Assembly (NCBI RefSeq): GCF_002847825.1
Contig: NZ_PKIZ01000005.1
Location: 55,597 to 119,596, forward strand
Direction of reading: 5' to 3'
DNA length: 64,000 nt
Source of the DNA: Kytococcus schroeteri
GTDB lineage: Bacteria > Actinomycetota > Actinomycetes > Actinomycetales > Dermatophilaceae
Shown here piece after piece: positions 17,141 to 25,852 of the stretch. A program made the position numbers and the translations under genes. Positions within the stretch are counted from its first letter, which is position 1. The number at the start of each line of letters is the position of its first letter. Below the pieces are notes generated by a model. It saw nothing but the letters and a program-made list of their open reading frames with translations, made no database searches and had not been told where the DNA came from.

Positions 17141-17711
17141 CACACGTCCTTGGACGGCCGTCGCTGCTGCCACCGCCATCGCTCTGTCCCTGGCTGGGTG
17201 CAACGACGCACAGGAGTCCGGCGGCATGGCGGCCGAGACGTCCCCACCCGCCTCCAGTGGAGAGGGAAACGTCGCGGTCAGCAAGGTCGATTCCGCGGAG
17301 AGCCTCGCCGACCTGCTCACGGAGTCGGACGCCGTCGTGCAGGCCACGGTGACCTCCACCGAGGACCTGTCCGTCAACGGTGTCGACTTCGTCCGCGCCG
17401 AGATGAGGGTCCAGCGCAGCTCCGACCCCACCCTCCGGGGCACGACCATCCACGTGCGCCAAACGGACTTCGGCAATCCGGCCCCGGAGAACATGCCGCG
17501 CCTCATGGAGCGGGGCAAGCCCTACCTTCTGGCGCTGCAAGACTTCCAGGGCCCGCAGGAGGTTGATGACGAGTACGTGATCACCTTCGACGAGGGCATC
17601 TGGGATGTCGGATCCGGCGCCCCGAAGAACATCGCCACCCAGGACGGCGCCCCCATCCCGGAGCTCGACATCACCGAGAAACAGGCCCAGGAACTCACCG
17701 CCCCGGAGTGA
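17127..17711 (+). CDS. Small lipoprotein, function unknown
   Basis: The 194-residue protein has lipobox LAGC (Cys25), a short Ser/Pro linker, and a domain of alternating strands (VVQATVTSTEDLSVNGVDFVRAEMRV, ...PYLLALQDF) that looks like a small beta-barrel. ATG 17127 has GGAGGGG upstream and overlaps the end of the metzincin gene by 14 bp, so the two are co-translated. It may be an inhibitor, chaperone or partner of the protease, but this is inferred from linkage only. Confidence 0.8.
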   Translation: MRSTDTRPWTAVAAATAIALSLAGCNDAQESGGMAAETSPPASSGEGNVAVSKVDSAESLADLLTESDAVVQATVTSTEDLSVNGVDFVRAEMRVQRSSDPTLRGTTIHVRQTDFGNPAPENMPRLMERGKPYLLALQDFQGPQEVDDEYVITFDEGIWDVGSGAPKNIATQDGAPIPELDITEKQAQELTAPE

Positions 17712-17758
17712 CCGCACCGCCGCCACAAGGGCACGCGGTCAGGTCGGGCACAGCCCTC

Positions 17759-19333
17759 TCAGGCGAGGACGAGCAGCCCGTCGGCCACCATGTCGCGGAT
17801 CACCGGGGCCACCTGCTCGGTGAGCAGCCCGGCATCGGCGTCCGTGAGTACCGCGATGCCGGCGATGCCCTGCCGCAGCGTGAGGTCGCCGTCGCACACC
17901 CCCACCAGGCCGGCCACCTCGGAGGAGACCTGGAACGCCCGCCGTAGCCCGCTGCCCTGGCGGATGAGCACCACCTGCGGGTCCGGGTCGCCGGGGTGGG
18001 CGAAGTGGTGCTCCACGGTCACGTCCGGCGCGTACTGCCAGTGCGCGTCCAGCAGCTCGTCGCGCGTGTGCTCGGCCAGCCAGGTGCGGGCGCGCACGCC
18101 GGCCAGCACCACCTCCCCCATCGCCGGGCCGGTGGTGCCGCGCGCCTCGGTGAGGTCGATCCACGGCGCGCGGTCGGTCTCGGGCCGGTGCAGCACGATG
18201 ACGCCGAACCCGATCTCCGCCGTGCCGCGGGCCGCGAAGTCCTCCAGCCACGCGGTGTACATCGCCTCGTACTCCTCCGTACCCGGCGTGTGGCCGCCGT
18301 CGCGGGCCCAGGTCTCGGCGTACTGGGCCGGGTCCTGCACCTCGCGCAGCACCACCCACGCATCCACACCTGCCGCCTCGAGCACAGGGCGCAGCCGGTC
18401 GCGCCAGCCCTGCCCCTCGCGCACCTCCCAGTTGCCCAGCATCGTGGCGATGCCGCCGGGCGCCAGGCGGTCCGCCACGTCACCGATCAACCCGGTGGTG
18501 ATGCCGTCGCCCTCGCCGCCGCCGTCGCGGTACTCGTAGACCGGCACACCATCAGTACGCGGGGTGATGACGAACGGCGGGTTGCTCACCACCAGGTCGA
18601 ACTGCTCGTCGGCCACGGGCTCGGTGAGCGACCCGAGGCGCAGGTCGAGATCCACCTCGTTGAGCGCGCAGGTGAACCGCGCGAACGCCAGGGCCCGTTC
18701 GGAGATGTCGGTGGCCACCACCTGCTCGGCATGGGGGCCCAGCAGCAGGGCCTGCACGCCGCAGCCGGTGCCCAGGTCCAGGGCGCGGCCCACCTGCGGA
18801 CGGGGCGTCCACGCGGCCAGGGTGCCACTCGCGCCGCCGATGCCGAGCACGTGGTCGGTCGGCAGCGGGCCACCACCGGCGAGCATCTCGGGCAGGTCCG
18901 AGGCCACCCACCAGGCGTGGCGCTCGGTGGCGTGCGGGCGCAGGTCGATGGCGGGCAGCACCGCATCGCCCTCGGTGCACAGCACTCCCAGGGCGAGCGC
19001 CCCCTCCAGCCCCAGCGTGGGCAGGGCGAGGGCGGCCTCGTCGGCGCTGAGCGGCAGGCCCAGGCCGAGCAGGCGGGTGAGCAGGGCGACGGGCTCCCGG
19101 CGACCGCGCGTGGCGAGGTCGGCGGGCAGCGGCTGCTCGCGCTCCAGGGCGTCGCTGGCCACCTCGCCGAGGCACGCGCGGATTCCCTCGATGGTGTAGC
19201 CGGCCGCGGTCAGGTCGTCGCGGAGCCGGGCCACCAGCGGGCGCAGGTCCGTGCCGTCGTCGGCCACCAGGCGCGGCGGCGGGACGGGCTGGCGGGTGGG
19301 GCTGGAGACGGGGCCGGTCTGCGAGGTGCTCAC
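17759..19333 (-). CDS. SAM-dependent class I methyltransferase with N-terminal accessory domain
   Basis: The 524-residue protein has an N-terminal helical domain (~25-150), a Rossmann methyltransferase domain with ALDLGTGCGVQALLL (SAM site), and SNPPFVI (the NPPF motif seen in enzymes methylating planar amino groups of adenine, guanine or glutamine). A C-terminal region of about 170 residues follows. Proteins of this build are commonly encoded next to topA in actinobacteria; here accessory genes separate them. The substrate is unknown, with nucleic acid or protein Gln likely. Start GTG 19333. Confidence 0.85.
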   Translation of the reverse strand: MSTSQTGPVSSPTRQPVPPPRLVADDGTDLRPLVARLRDDLTAAGYTIEGIRACLGEVASDALEREQPLPADLATRGRREPVALLTRLLGLGLPLSADEAALALPTLGLEGALALGVLCTEGDAVLPAIDLRPHATERHAWWVASDLPEMLAGGGPLPTDHVLGIGGASGTLAAWTPRPQVGRALDLGTGCGVQALLLGPHAEQVVATDISERALAFARFTCALNEVDLDLRLGSLTEPVADEQFDLVVSNPPFVITPRTDGVPVYEYRDGGGEGDGITTGLIGDVADRLAPGGIATMLGNWEVREGQGWRDRLRPVLEAAGVDAWVVLREVQDPAQYAETWARDGGHTPGTEEYEAMYTAWLEDFAARGTAEIGFGVIVLHRPETDRAPWIDLTEARGTTGPAMGEVVLAGVRARTWLAEHTRDELLDAHWQYAPDVTVEHHFAHPGDPDPQVVLIRQGSGLRRAFQVSSEVAGLVGVCDGDLTLRQGIAGIAVLTDADAGLLTEQVAPVIRDMVADGLLVLA

Positions 19334-19373
19334 GGCGTCATCGTGCCAGCCCGGCCGCCTGCCACCGCCTCGC

Positions 19374-19940
19374 TCAGGACGCCGTCGTCACGGCCAGGGC
19401 CCAGACGGTTCCCTCGGCGACCTGCACCGACACCGTTGGCCGACCCTCGAACTCCTGCCCGGAGATGCCGTACCCCGTGCGCGGTGCCGTGACCAGTTCG
19501 TCCGCGCACTGCATCGCCCCGACCTCCCGTCCACCGGAACGGAGCACCATCTGTCCCGTACCGACGCAGTCGATCTGCACCCCGTCCCCGTTCTCGAGAC
19601 GGATCGTGCGTGGCCCTGCCCCGGAGAAGGACCGTCCGACCGACACCACGGACGAGGACTGCTCCGCATCCTCACGAACCAGGGCCTCGAGCTGGCGGGG
19701 GCGGACCTGCTCGCCCGGAGTCGTGGAGGGCGGCTGGCTGGTCCCCTCGGACGAACTTCGCCCAGGGGATCGGGCGCCAGCCGTCTCCGAGGGACGCTGC
19801 TCGGCCGAAGGTGGCACCTGGCTGGAGGTGGGTGCCTGACCCTGCTTCGCAGCCTCCGGGGAATCCCCCTGAGTACACGCAGCAGCCACGAGGAGAGCAC
19901 TTGCCGCGAGACCGGCCGTCGCGACCCGCTTCACTTCCAC
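19374..19940 (-). CDS. Lipoprotein of accessory region, function unknown
   Basis: The 188-residue protein has signal peptide and lipobox AAAC (Cys22), a Ser/Pro/Gln-rich linker (residues ~25-80) and a small C-terminal beta-rich domain with two cysteines (QIDCVGTG, GAMQCADE). It starts GTG 19940, overlapping the stop of the preceding gene by 10 bp, with GGGGGTG upstream, so it is co-expressed with that secreted protein. No family is recognised. Confidence 0.8.
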   Translation of the reverse strand: MEVKRVATAGLAASALLVAAACTQGDSPEAAKQGQAPTSSQVPPSAEQRPSETAGARSPGRSSSEGTSQPPSTTPGEQVRPRQLEALVREDAEQSSSVVSVGRSFSGAGPRTIRLENGDGVQIDCVGTGQMVLRSGGREVGAMQCADELVTAPRTGYGISGQEFEGRPTVSVQVAEGTVWALAVTTAS

Positions 19941-20470
19941 GACCTGTTCACCCCCACCTCGTCACGCACCGGGCTGTGGGCCGTACCGGAGCCGGTGGTC
20001 CGCCACGTGCAGTCCCCGCCCTGGACCATGCGGCGCCAGGAGTACTTCTGCCCCCAGGACCCCCACTGCATCCAGCCGCCCCTCACGCCACGGGGCACAG
20101 TGTCGGACACCGAGAACGTGGTCTGGTTGACCATCTCGACAGCGATGTCGCTCCCATGGGACCGGTTGGCCTCGTAGGCCAGCACCTGGGCGTTGATACC
20201 GGCGCTCGAGCCGGACGATGTGCTGTGGCCCGTGGTGACGGCATCTCCCTTGTGCACGGTGATGGTGATCGTCTGCCCCAGCAGGCCCTTGACACGCTCT
20301 CCGGGGCCCGGCTTCCAGACCGGCCGAAAGTTGAAGGTGTCGACCTCATAGGTCGTGGGACAGCCCGTGGGCTTCTCATCGCTGGGCACGTGCGCAGCAG
20401 AGGCAGTGCCAGGCACCAAGCCCGCAACAAGCACAGCGGTGGCAGTAGTAACGCCGATGAAGGTCCTCAT
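19931..20470 (-). CDS. Secreted protein, function unknown
   Basis: The 179-residue protein starts at ATG 20470 (GGAGAATGCC upstream). It has a classical signal peptide ending TASA (residue ~24). The mature part is rich in Ser/Thr/Gly strands (TITITVHKGDAVTTGHS, then SDTVPRGVRGGWMQWGSWGQKYSW), with two cysteines. The strand-rich pattern loosely resembles small Streptomyces secreted proteins and pore-forming beta-proteins, but I cannot assign a family. First gene of a two-gene secreted/lipoprotein unit. Confidence 0.78.
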   Translation of the reverse strand: MRTFIGVTTATAVLVAGLVPGTASAAHVPSDEKPTGCPTTYEVDTFNFRPVWKPGPGERVKGLLGQTITITVHKGDAVTTGHSTSSGSSAGINAQVLAYEANRSHGSDIAVEMVNQTTFSVSDTVPRGVRGGWMQWGSWGQKYSWRRMVQGGDCTWRTTGSGTAHSPVRDEVGVNRSWK

Positions 20471-20701
20471 GGCATTCTCCTTCCCCCCCGGCCGGGGCCG
20501 GCGCCCTCGTGAAGCACGGGAGAGGATGTGCAAAGACCCTGCTCCCTCCTGCCACACCCGACAACCCCTTCAGGCGCATCTTGGGAAAGTTGTGACCAAC
20601 GGCGGCATGCGACACCGCGCACGCTGGAACAGGATCCGGCGCCAGAGCATGATGAGTGCCATGCCCAGCGACGCCCCGCACACCGAGAACCCGTGACTGG
20701 C
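20471..20701. other. Intergenic region, 231 bp
   Basis: Divergent space between the secreted-protein gene and the antitoxin-like gene. It must hold at least the leftward promoter; I see no convincing hairpin, repeat or gene. Confidence 0.4.
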
Positions 20702-20926
20702 ATGCCCGCCATCCGGCTCCACGGCGTCCCCGAGCAGCTGAGACAGACCCTCATCGCGAGGGCCACGACCCGGGGCCTATCCCTCAACGACTACCTCGTG
20801 GGTGAGTCGGGAAGGGTCTCCGAGCACCCTGCCCGGCAGGAGCTCCTGCGTCGCATCCGGGCACGCGGGACCCAACGCCTCCCTCCGGCAGCGGACCTCC
20901 TCGTCACCGAACGCCCACATCTGTGA
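20702..20926 (+). CDS. Ribbon-helix-helix antitoxin-like protein (VapB/FitA type), toxin missing
   Basis: The 74-residue protein MPAIRLHGVPEQLRQTLIARA...LSLNDYLVGE has the short strand plus two helices of a FitA/VapB ribbon-helix-helix domain. A basic tail (ELLRRIRARG) that normally wraps the VapC toxin follows. The expected PIN-domain toxin does not follow: the next real gene is on the other strand. ATG 20702 is used; GTG 20693 is an alternative. Neither has a good ribosome binding site. Confidence 0.6.
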   Translation: MPAIRLHGVPEQLRQTLIARATTRGLSLNDYLVGESGRVSEHPARQELLRRIRARGTQRLPPAADLLVTERPHL

Positions 20927-20982
20927 CGCCCGGCGTCGGGCTCACCGCACCGGACGTCGCCGTCCCCCCTGAGCCGGACGGC

Positions 20983-21804
20983 TCACTCCCACCAGCGCGC
21001 GGCCACCATGCCCGGCTCCCGCCCGGGCTCGATGTAGAACTCCGTGCCGAACCACGCCGCGAACGCCTCCTCGGGCAGCGCCAGCATGAACCCCACGTCG
21101 CTGGTCTGGCTGGCGTGGCACTCCAGCGCGGCGCGCTTCACCGGCAGCTGGTCGGTCACGTCGACCTCCCAGTGGATGAACGCCTCCGGCTCGCCGAACG
21201 GGTTGCCGTCGTCCGCCGGGGCGTCGGGGTCCATCGCCTCCAGCCCCAGCGCCTTGGCGCGCTCGGCACCGGCCCGCATGCGGTCGCGGTTCATGGTGCT
21301 CTCCAGCAGGCGCGGGCGGCGCTCGGCGGCGTCGGCCGCCAGGTGCGCCACCCGGTGGGCCTTCACGTGGTCGGGGTGGCCGTAGCCGCCGTGCCAGTCG
21401 TAGGTCACCAGCACGTCGGCGTCCTCCGCGTCGAGCACCGCGGCCAGCTTCAGGGCCGCTACGGCCGGGTCGGCGCTGTGGAAGGAGGTCTCGTGCGCGT
21501 TCTGCTCCCACCCGGTCATGCCCGAGTCGGTGTAGCCCAGCCAGTGCACGGCCTGCGCACCGGTCACCTCCGCGGACGCCTCGGCCTCGGCGCGGCGCCG
21601 GTCCACCACGGTCTCGCCGGGGGCCAGGTCGCCGGGGGCCACCCCGTGGTCGCCGTTGGTGCCGTAGACCACCACCACGCGGTGCCCGGCATCGGCCAGG
21701 AGGCGCATGGTGCCGGAGGTCTGGGAGGCCTCGTCGTCGGGGTGGGCGTGGAGGAAGACGACGGTCAGCGGGGCGCTCTGGCTCGATGCGGTCACACGCC
21801 CCAT
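20983..21804 (-). CDS. PIG-L (LmbE) family deacetylase
   Basis: Zinc-dependent N-acetylglucosaminyl deacetylase fold. The 273-residue protein has LHAHPDDEASQTSG (metal and catalytic Asp motif) and GYGHPDHVKAH (third metal ligand). The length and actinobacterial setting fit MshB (mycothiol synthesis) or Mca (mycothiol-conjugate amidase), which the motifs alone do not separate. ATG 21804 has a poor ribosome site; GTG 21795, nine bases inside with GGGG upstream, is a possible alternative. It follows the TetR gene by 16 bp and may be co-transcribed. Confidence 0.85.
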   Translation of the reverse strand: MGRVTASSQSAPLTVVFLHAHPDDEASQTSGTMRLLADAGHRVVVVYGTNGDHGVAPGDLAPGETVVDRRRAEAEASAEVTGAQAVHWLGYTDSGMTGWEQNAHETSFHSADPAVAALKLAAVLDAEDADVLVTYDWHGGYGHPDHVKAHRVAHLAADAAERRPRLLESTMNRDRMRAGAERAKALGLEAMDPDAPADDGNPFGEPEAFIHWEVDVTDQLPVKRAALECHASQTSDVGFMLALPEEAFAAWFGTEFYIEPGREPGMVAARWWE

Positions 21805-21820
21805 GGTCCCACGGGACACC

Positions 21821-22441
21821 TCACGCACCGGCCCGCGCGGCGACTCCCTCCAGCGCGCGGGCCAGCACGTCGCGCTGCACGGCGGCGTCCACCTCGCCCG
21901 GCACCAGAAAGCCGGCAATCGTGAGGCCGTCGACCACCGCGTGCACGCCCGGCACCTCCACCTCGGCGGTGGCGGGCAGGGCGGTGTCAGGGTCGGGCGG
22001 GGCGGGCAGGTCGAGCACGTCGGCCAGGGCCAGGCGCACCATCCACCGCTCGCCGCGCCAGGCGTCGGTGGCCGCCGGCGCCAACCGCTCGTCGGTGCGC
22101 CCGCCCGCCACGAACTCCAGGTAGGTGGCCACCTCCCGGCGCCGCTCGTCGTCCAGCGGGAGCAGCTGCTCGAGGGTGGCCCGCGCGCGCTCGGGCCCGG
22201 GCCTCTGCTCGGCACGCAGCTGCACCACCCGTGCGCCGATGCGGTCGCCCATCTCGGCCATGACGAACGCCAGCAGCTCGTGCTGGGCGGAGAAGTAGTG
22301 CCGCACCGCGCCGGGCGACCAGCCCACCTCCGCGGCGACGGCGCGCACCGAGGCGGCGTGCAGCCCCTCGCGGGCGACCAGCGCGTACACGGCGTCGGCC
22401 AGGGCGGCGCGGCGGGCGGCGTGGTCGGCGAGGCGGGGCAT
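21821..22441 (-). CDS. TetR-family transcriptional repressor
   Basis: The 206-residue protein has the N-terminal TetR helix-turn-helix (ALADAVYALVAREGLHAASVRAVAAEVGWSPGAVRHYF, residues ~10-45) and a helical ligand domain. It is divergent from a GAP-family membrane protein with two matching palindromes in the gap, so it very likely represses that gene and itself. ATG at 22441. Confidence 0.92.
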   Translation of the reverse strand: MPRLADHAARRAALADAVYALVAREGLHAASVRAVAAEVGWSPGAVRHYFSAQHELLAFVMAEMGDRIGARVVQLRAEQRPGPERARATLEQLLPLDDERRREVATYLEFVAGGRTDERLAPAATDAWRGERWMVRLALADVLDLPAPPDPDTALPATAEVEVPGVHAVVDGLTIAGFLVPGEVDAAVQRDVLARALEGVAARAGA

Positions 22442-22462
22442 GGCCCCATCGTGCCACGGAAA

Positions 22463-22527
22463 CAACACAGGTGTGTTGACAACGCCACGGACCCCACCCC
22501 AGACTGCATGGCAACACACCTGTACTT
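22463..22527. promoter_or_regulatory. Twin TetR operators and promoter for the GAP-family gene
   Basis: Palindrome CAACACA-GG-TGTGTTG (22463-22478) is repeated imperfectly as CAACACA-CC-TGTaCTT (22512-22527), centres 49 bp apart. A consensus -35 TTGACA (22476-22481) overlaps the right edge of the first site; a weak -10 (CAGACT, 22500-22505) lies 18 bp on. The second site sits after the predicted start. This is a clear repressor architecture serving both divergent genes. Confidence 0.75.
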
Positions 22528-22540
22528 CCAAGGAGTGATG

Positions 22541-23245
22541 ATGGACGCCGGCAGCCACCTGGCCCTCGCTGGGCTCGCCCTGCTCGACAGCACCAGCTTC
22601 GGCACCCTCGTGCTGCCCGTGATCGCCCTGCTCGCCCACCCCCGCGCCGGCGGCCGCGTCGTGGCCCACCTGGCAGTGATGGCCGTCTTCTACTGGCTGC
22701 TCGGCGTGGCCCTCCTGCTCGGCGGCCAGCAGGCCCTCGCGAGCCTCGGCGGCTGGCCCGACTGGACCCGGCACCCCGCCACGTGGGTGGCCGGCGGCAT
22801 CGCCCTGGTGGGCCTCAGCTACGTGCTCGACGGCACCGTCGCCCTCCCGGGCCCGTGGGCCGAGCGCGCCCGCCGCAGCAAGGAGTGGATGCGCCACGCC
22901 CTCGGACCCGATGCCGGGGCGCGCACCGTCGCGGGGATCGCCCTGGCCGCCGGGCTCGTGGAGGCCGCCTCGATGCTGCCCTACCTGGGCGCCCTCGGGA
23001 TGCTGCTCGGCTCGGACCTTCCCACCGTCGGCCGACTGGGAACCCTTGCCGCCTACTGCCTGGTGATGGTGGCACCCGGCCTGCTGCTGGTGGCGGCGCG
23101 CACGGCCCTCGGTCGCCGGGCCGACGGCCCGCTCGGGCGCATCGGCAGCTGGCTCGACCGCCGGGCCGGCACCGAGATGGCCTGGGTGGTGGGCATCATC
23201 GGCGTGGTGCTGGCCCTCAATGGGGCCGCGCACCTCATGGCCTGA
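22541..23245 (+). CDS. GAP/Sap-family integral membrane protein
   Basis: The 234-residue protein has six predicted transmembrane segments and the family signature LALLDSTSFGTLVLPV near the N-terminus. GAP/Sap proteins in mycobacteria address lipids (glycopeptidolipid, sulfolipid) to the surface and resemble LysE-type exporters. ATG 22541 has AAGGAG at good spacing; upstream ATGs 22538 and 22508 are less likely, the latter lying next to the operator. Expression is probably induced when the TetR ligand is present. Confidence 0.83.
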   Translation: MDAGSHLALAGLALLDSTSFGTLVLPVIALLAHPRAGGRVVAHLAVMAVFYWLLGVALLLGGQQALASLGGWPDWTRHPATWVAGGIALVGLSYVLDGTVALPGPWAERARRSKEWMRHALGPDAGARTVAGIALAAGLVEAASMLPYLGALGMLLGSDLPTVGRLGTLAAYCLVMVAPGLLLVAARTALGRRADGPLGRIGSWLDRRAGTEMAWVVGIIGVVLALNGAAHLMA

Positions 23246-23307
23246 GGCCGCGGGTCACCAGCCACCCCGAGCGACCGGCCGCGTGCGTGGACCCGTGGCG
23301 GGGTGCC

Positions 23308-23772
23308 TCACCGATCCAGGTCAGTGGGGTACGGCCGGTCGGCCACGAAGGTCTTGAGCACCAGGGTCGAGGTGAGGCGCTGCACCCCGGGCAGCGAGGA
23401 GAGCACGTCGTCCTGCAGGCGCGCGTAGGCGTCGAGGTCCTCGGTGCGGACCCGCAGCAGGTAGTCGGGGTCACCGAAGAGACGTTGGGCCTGCAGGACG
23501 TTGGGCATCTGCTCGACCTCCGCCTCGAAGGCCAGCAGCGTGGCCCGGTCCTCCTGCCCCATGGTGACGAAGACCAGGGCCTCGAAGCCGAGACCGAGCG
23601 CCCGCGGATCCACGGTCGCCCGGTACCCGGTGATGGCCCCGGACGCCTCCAGGTCCTTCAGCCGACGGTGCGTCGGGGAGACCGTGAGCCCCACCCGCTG
23701 GCCGAGCTCCGTGACGGTCAGGCGACCGTCCTGCTGGAGTTCGGCAAGGATCTTGCGGTCAAGGGCGTCCAT
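23308..23772 (-). CDS. Lrp/AsnC-family regulator
   Basis: The 154-residue protein has the helix-turn-helix MDALDRKILAELQQDGRLTVTELGQRVGLTVSPTHRRLKDLE and an effector (RAM) domain with the GDPDYLLRV strand. It is divergent from a LysE-type exporter, the classic regulator/exporter pairing in which Lrp-type proteins sense an amino acid and activate export. ATG 23772 with GGAAGGA upstream; an upstream in-frame start is less likely. Confidence 0.92.
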   Translation of the reverse strand: MDALDRKILAELQQDGRLTVTELGQRVGLTVSPTHRRLKDLEASGAITGYRATVDPRALGLGFEALVFVTMGQEDRATLLAFEAEVEQMPNVLQAQRLFGDPDYLLRVRTEDLDAYARLQDDVLSSLPGVQRLTSTLVLKTFVADRPYPTDLDR

Positions 23773-23883
23773 GGTGGGTGATCCTTCCACTACACACGCC
23801 GACCCAGGTCATTGCGGGCAGCACATTCCGGGTGTTTTTCCCTACTCTCCCCCTCCACTGGAGGGCACCGGAGGAGGACACTC

Positions 23884-24531
23884 GTGGACATCGGACTGCT
23901 GCTCGGCTTCGCGGCCATCACGTCGACCCTCATCGCGGTGCCCGGCCCGGACTGGGCGTACGTCCTCAGCGCCTCGCTGCGGGACCGCGTGGTGGCCCCC
24001 GCCGTGGGCGGCCTCGCGCTCGGCTACGTGCTGATCACCGCCGTCGTGGCCGTGGGGGTGGGCCCCCTCCTCGCCGAGGCGCCGGTGGTCCTGCTCGCCC
24101 TCACCGTCGGCGGCGCCGGGTACCTCGTCGTGCTCGGCGCCCGCACTCTGCGCAGCACGACGGGCCCCGCAGGACCGGAGGGGCAGGTGATGGCCACCGG
24201 CCCCCTCGGTTACATCTCGCGCGGCATGGCCGTGAGCGGCCTCAACCCCAAGGCCATGCTGCTGTTCCTGTCGATCCTCCCCCAGTTCACCAACCCGGCA
24301 CAGTCCTGGTCGCTCCCCGCACAGCTGGCCGCCCTGGGCCTGGTGCACGTGGTCATCAGCGGGGTGTTCTACCTCGCCCTCGGCTCGGCCGCGGGGCGCG
24401 TGCTGGGTTCCCGCCCCGGTGCCGCCCAGGCCACCACCCGGTTGGCCGGGATCGCCATGATCGCCCTGGGCATCGGTCTGCTCGGCGAGCGCCTCCTGGA
24501 GGCCGTCCGCGCCGGGGGCGTCGTCGTCTGA
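23884..24531 (+). CDS. LysE/RhtB-family amino-acid exporter
   Basis: The 215-residue membrane protein has about six helices and the family motif AVPGPDWAYVLSASLRDR at the N-terminus (usually PGP..). SGLNPKAMLLFLSILPQF is the conserved NPK loop. GTG 23884 has a strong GGAGGA. TACTCT at 23843-23848 is a likely -10. Regulation by the divergent Lrp protein is inferred from position. Confidence 0.9.
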   Translation: MDIGLLLGFAAITSTLIAVPGPDWAYVLSASLRDRVVAPAVGGLALGYVLITAVVAVGVGPLLAEAPVVLLALTVGGAGYLVVLGARTLRSTTGPAGPEGQVMATGPLGYISRGMAVSGLNPKAMLLFLSILPQFTNPAQSWSLPAQLAALGLVHVVISGVFYLALGSAAGRVLGSRPGAAQATTRLAGIAMIALGIGLLGERLLEAVRAGGVVV

Positions 24532-24547
24532 GGCGGCCGGTCCCCCC

Positions 24548-25819
24548 TCAGCGGCGCGAGCTCAGCGCCTGTCGGGCGAGCTGCAGGACGACCAACCCGC
24601 CGGCCACCACGATGAGGACCTTGGGCCCCAGGGCGAACCCACCCTCGTCGCTGAAGACCGGCACGCGCCCGCTGGAGACGAAGAGGACCCACCCGGCGAA
24701 GAGCACCACCGGGATGAGGGCCCCCAGCCGGGAGAGCCCGCCACGGCGACGCGGCGCCACGGCCTCCGGCTCGGTCGACAGGCCCGAGGTGACCGTCATC
24801 GGCTGCGCGGAGCCGACGGATGCCGCCTCCTGGGCGCCCTGGCCACCGGCCACCTCCTCCGGCCACGCGCCGGCCACGCCCGCCACCTGCAGCACGTCGT
24901 TGAGCTCGCCGGCGATGCGCTCCAGGTCCTGGCGCACCTCGGCCCGGGAGTCCAGGTCCAGGTCGAACAGGTCGCGCTGCAGGTCCAGCGCCAGGAAGAG
25001 CTGGCCGTCCACCGCCCGGAGGGCGAGGTCACCCTGGTGGCGGTGGGCCAGAGCCGCCAGGTGCTGCTGCACCGTGGGTGTGAGCAGGTAGTAGGCCTGC
25101 TGGGGGTCGGTGGCCTCCACACGGAACCAGTCGGAGAACGCGGGGTTCTCCATCACCAGGCCCCGGCCCCCGAGGAGGCGACTGCCCCCGGTGAAGCCCG
25201 CCCGCGAGTGCGGTGAGACCCGCACCTCGCCGCGGACCGCGCGGGCCAGCGGCAGCCAGGCCACGAGACCCCGGAAGATCTGCACGGTCTCGCGGTCCTC
25301 CCCCGACCCCTGCTGCTCGGTGATGCGGTACTCGCACACGGCGAGCGACCTGCCGGCCACCACGCCGGTGACCGACTCGCCGCAGTGCACGGAGTCGCCG
25401 GTGTCCACGATGCCGGCGTCGCGGAGCAGCCGCTCGTCGGCCGCCCCGAGCTGGAGGTGGCCCCCGGTGGTGCCGTGGAGGCGGTCCACCTCGCGCGCCC
25501 AGGAGGACAGCACCGGCTGCACCAGCTCGGCATCGGCCCGCTCACGGAACGGCCGTGCCCGGCGGGACCGGACCGCGTTGAACAGGAACGCCGCACCCAC
25601 CAGGGCCACCACGGCCGCGATGAAGAGGGGCACCGAGGTGCTCATGGGCACCACGCCGAGTATCCCCAGCAGGTGCACCACGATCACCGGGACCATCACC
25701 AGGGGCAGCCACCGCTTGACCAGCGCGGTCGACCGGCCGAGGCGGTCACGCTCCTCCCGGAAGGCCTCGGGGTCCACCCCGGCGGTGTCGACGACGGTGG
25801 CGGGGTCGGGTTGGCGCAC
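24548..25819 (-). CDS. DUF3137-type membrane protein
   Basis: The 423-residue protein has two N-terminal transmembrane helices (~37-57, 62-80) and a soluble domain with ENPAFSDWFRVEATDPQQAYYLLTP, characteristic of DUF3137. A C-terminal linker and a final pair of hydrophobic segments (~355-415) follow. It lies directly downstream of lemA, a pairing seen widely and thought to act at the membrane. GTG 25819 with GGAGGAGC. Biochemical role unknown. Confidence 0.8.
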   Translation of the reverse strand: MRQPDPATVVDTAGVDPEAFREERDRLGRSTALVKRWLPLVMVPVIVVHLLGILGVVPMSTSVPLFIAAVVALVGAAFLFNAVRSRRARPFRERADAELVQPVLSSWAREVDRLHGTTGGHLQLGAADERLLRDAGIVDTGDSVHCGESVTGVVAGRSLAVCEYRITEQQGSGEDRETVQIFRGLVAWLPLARAVRGEVRVSPHSRAGFTGGSRLLGGRGLVMENPAFSDWFRVEATDPQQAYYLLTPTVQQHLAALAHRHQGDLALRAVDGQLFLALDLQRDLFDLDLDSRAEVRQDLERIAGELNDVLQVAGVAGAWPEEVAGGQGAQEAASVGSAQPMTVTSGLSTEPEAVAPRRRGGLSRLGALIPVVLFAGWVLFVSSGRVPVFSDEGGFALGPKVLIVVAGGLVVLQLARQALSSRR

Positions 25820-25852
25820 GGTGCTCCTCCCTCAGGTGGGTCGGTGGGTGGG

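Noticed and set aside
20923..21924. Frame starting GTGA right after the antitoxin-like gene, as a possible VapC toxin
   Set aside because: It is antisense to the PIG-L deacetylase gene and has no PIN-domain acidic residues in the right order.
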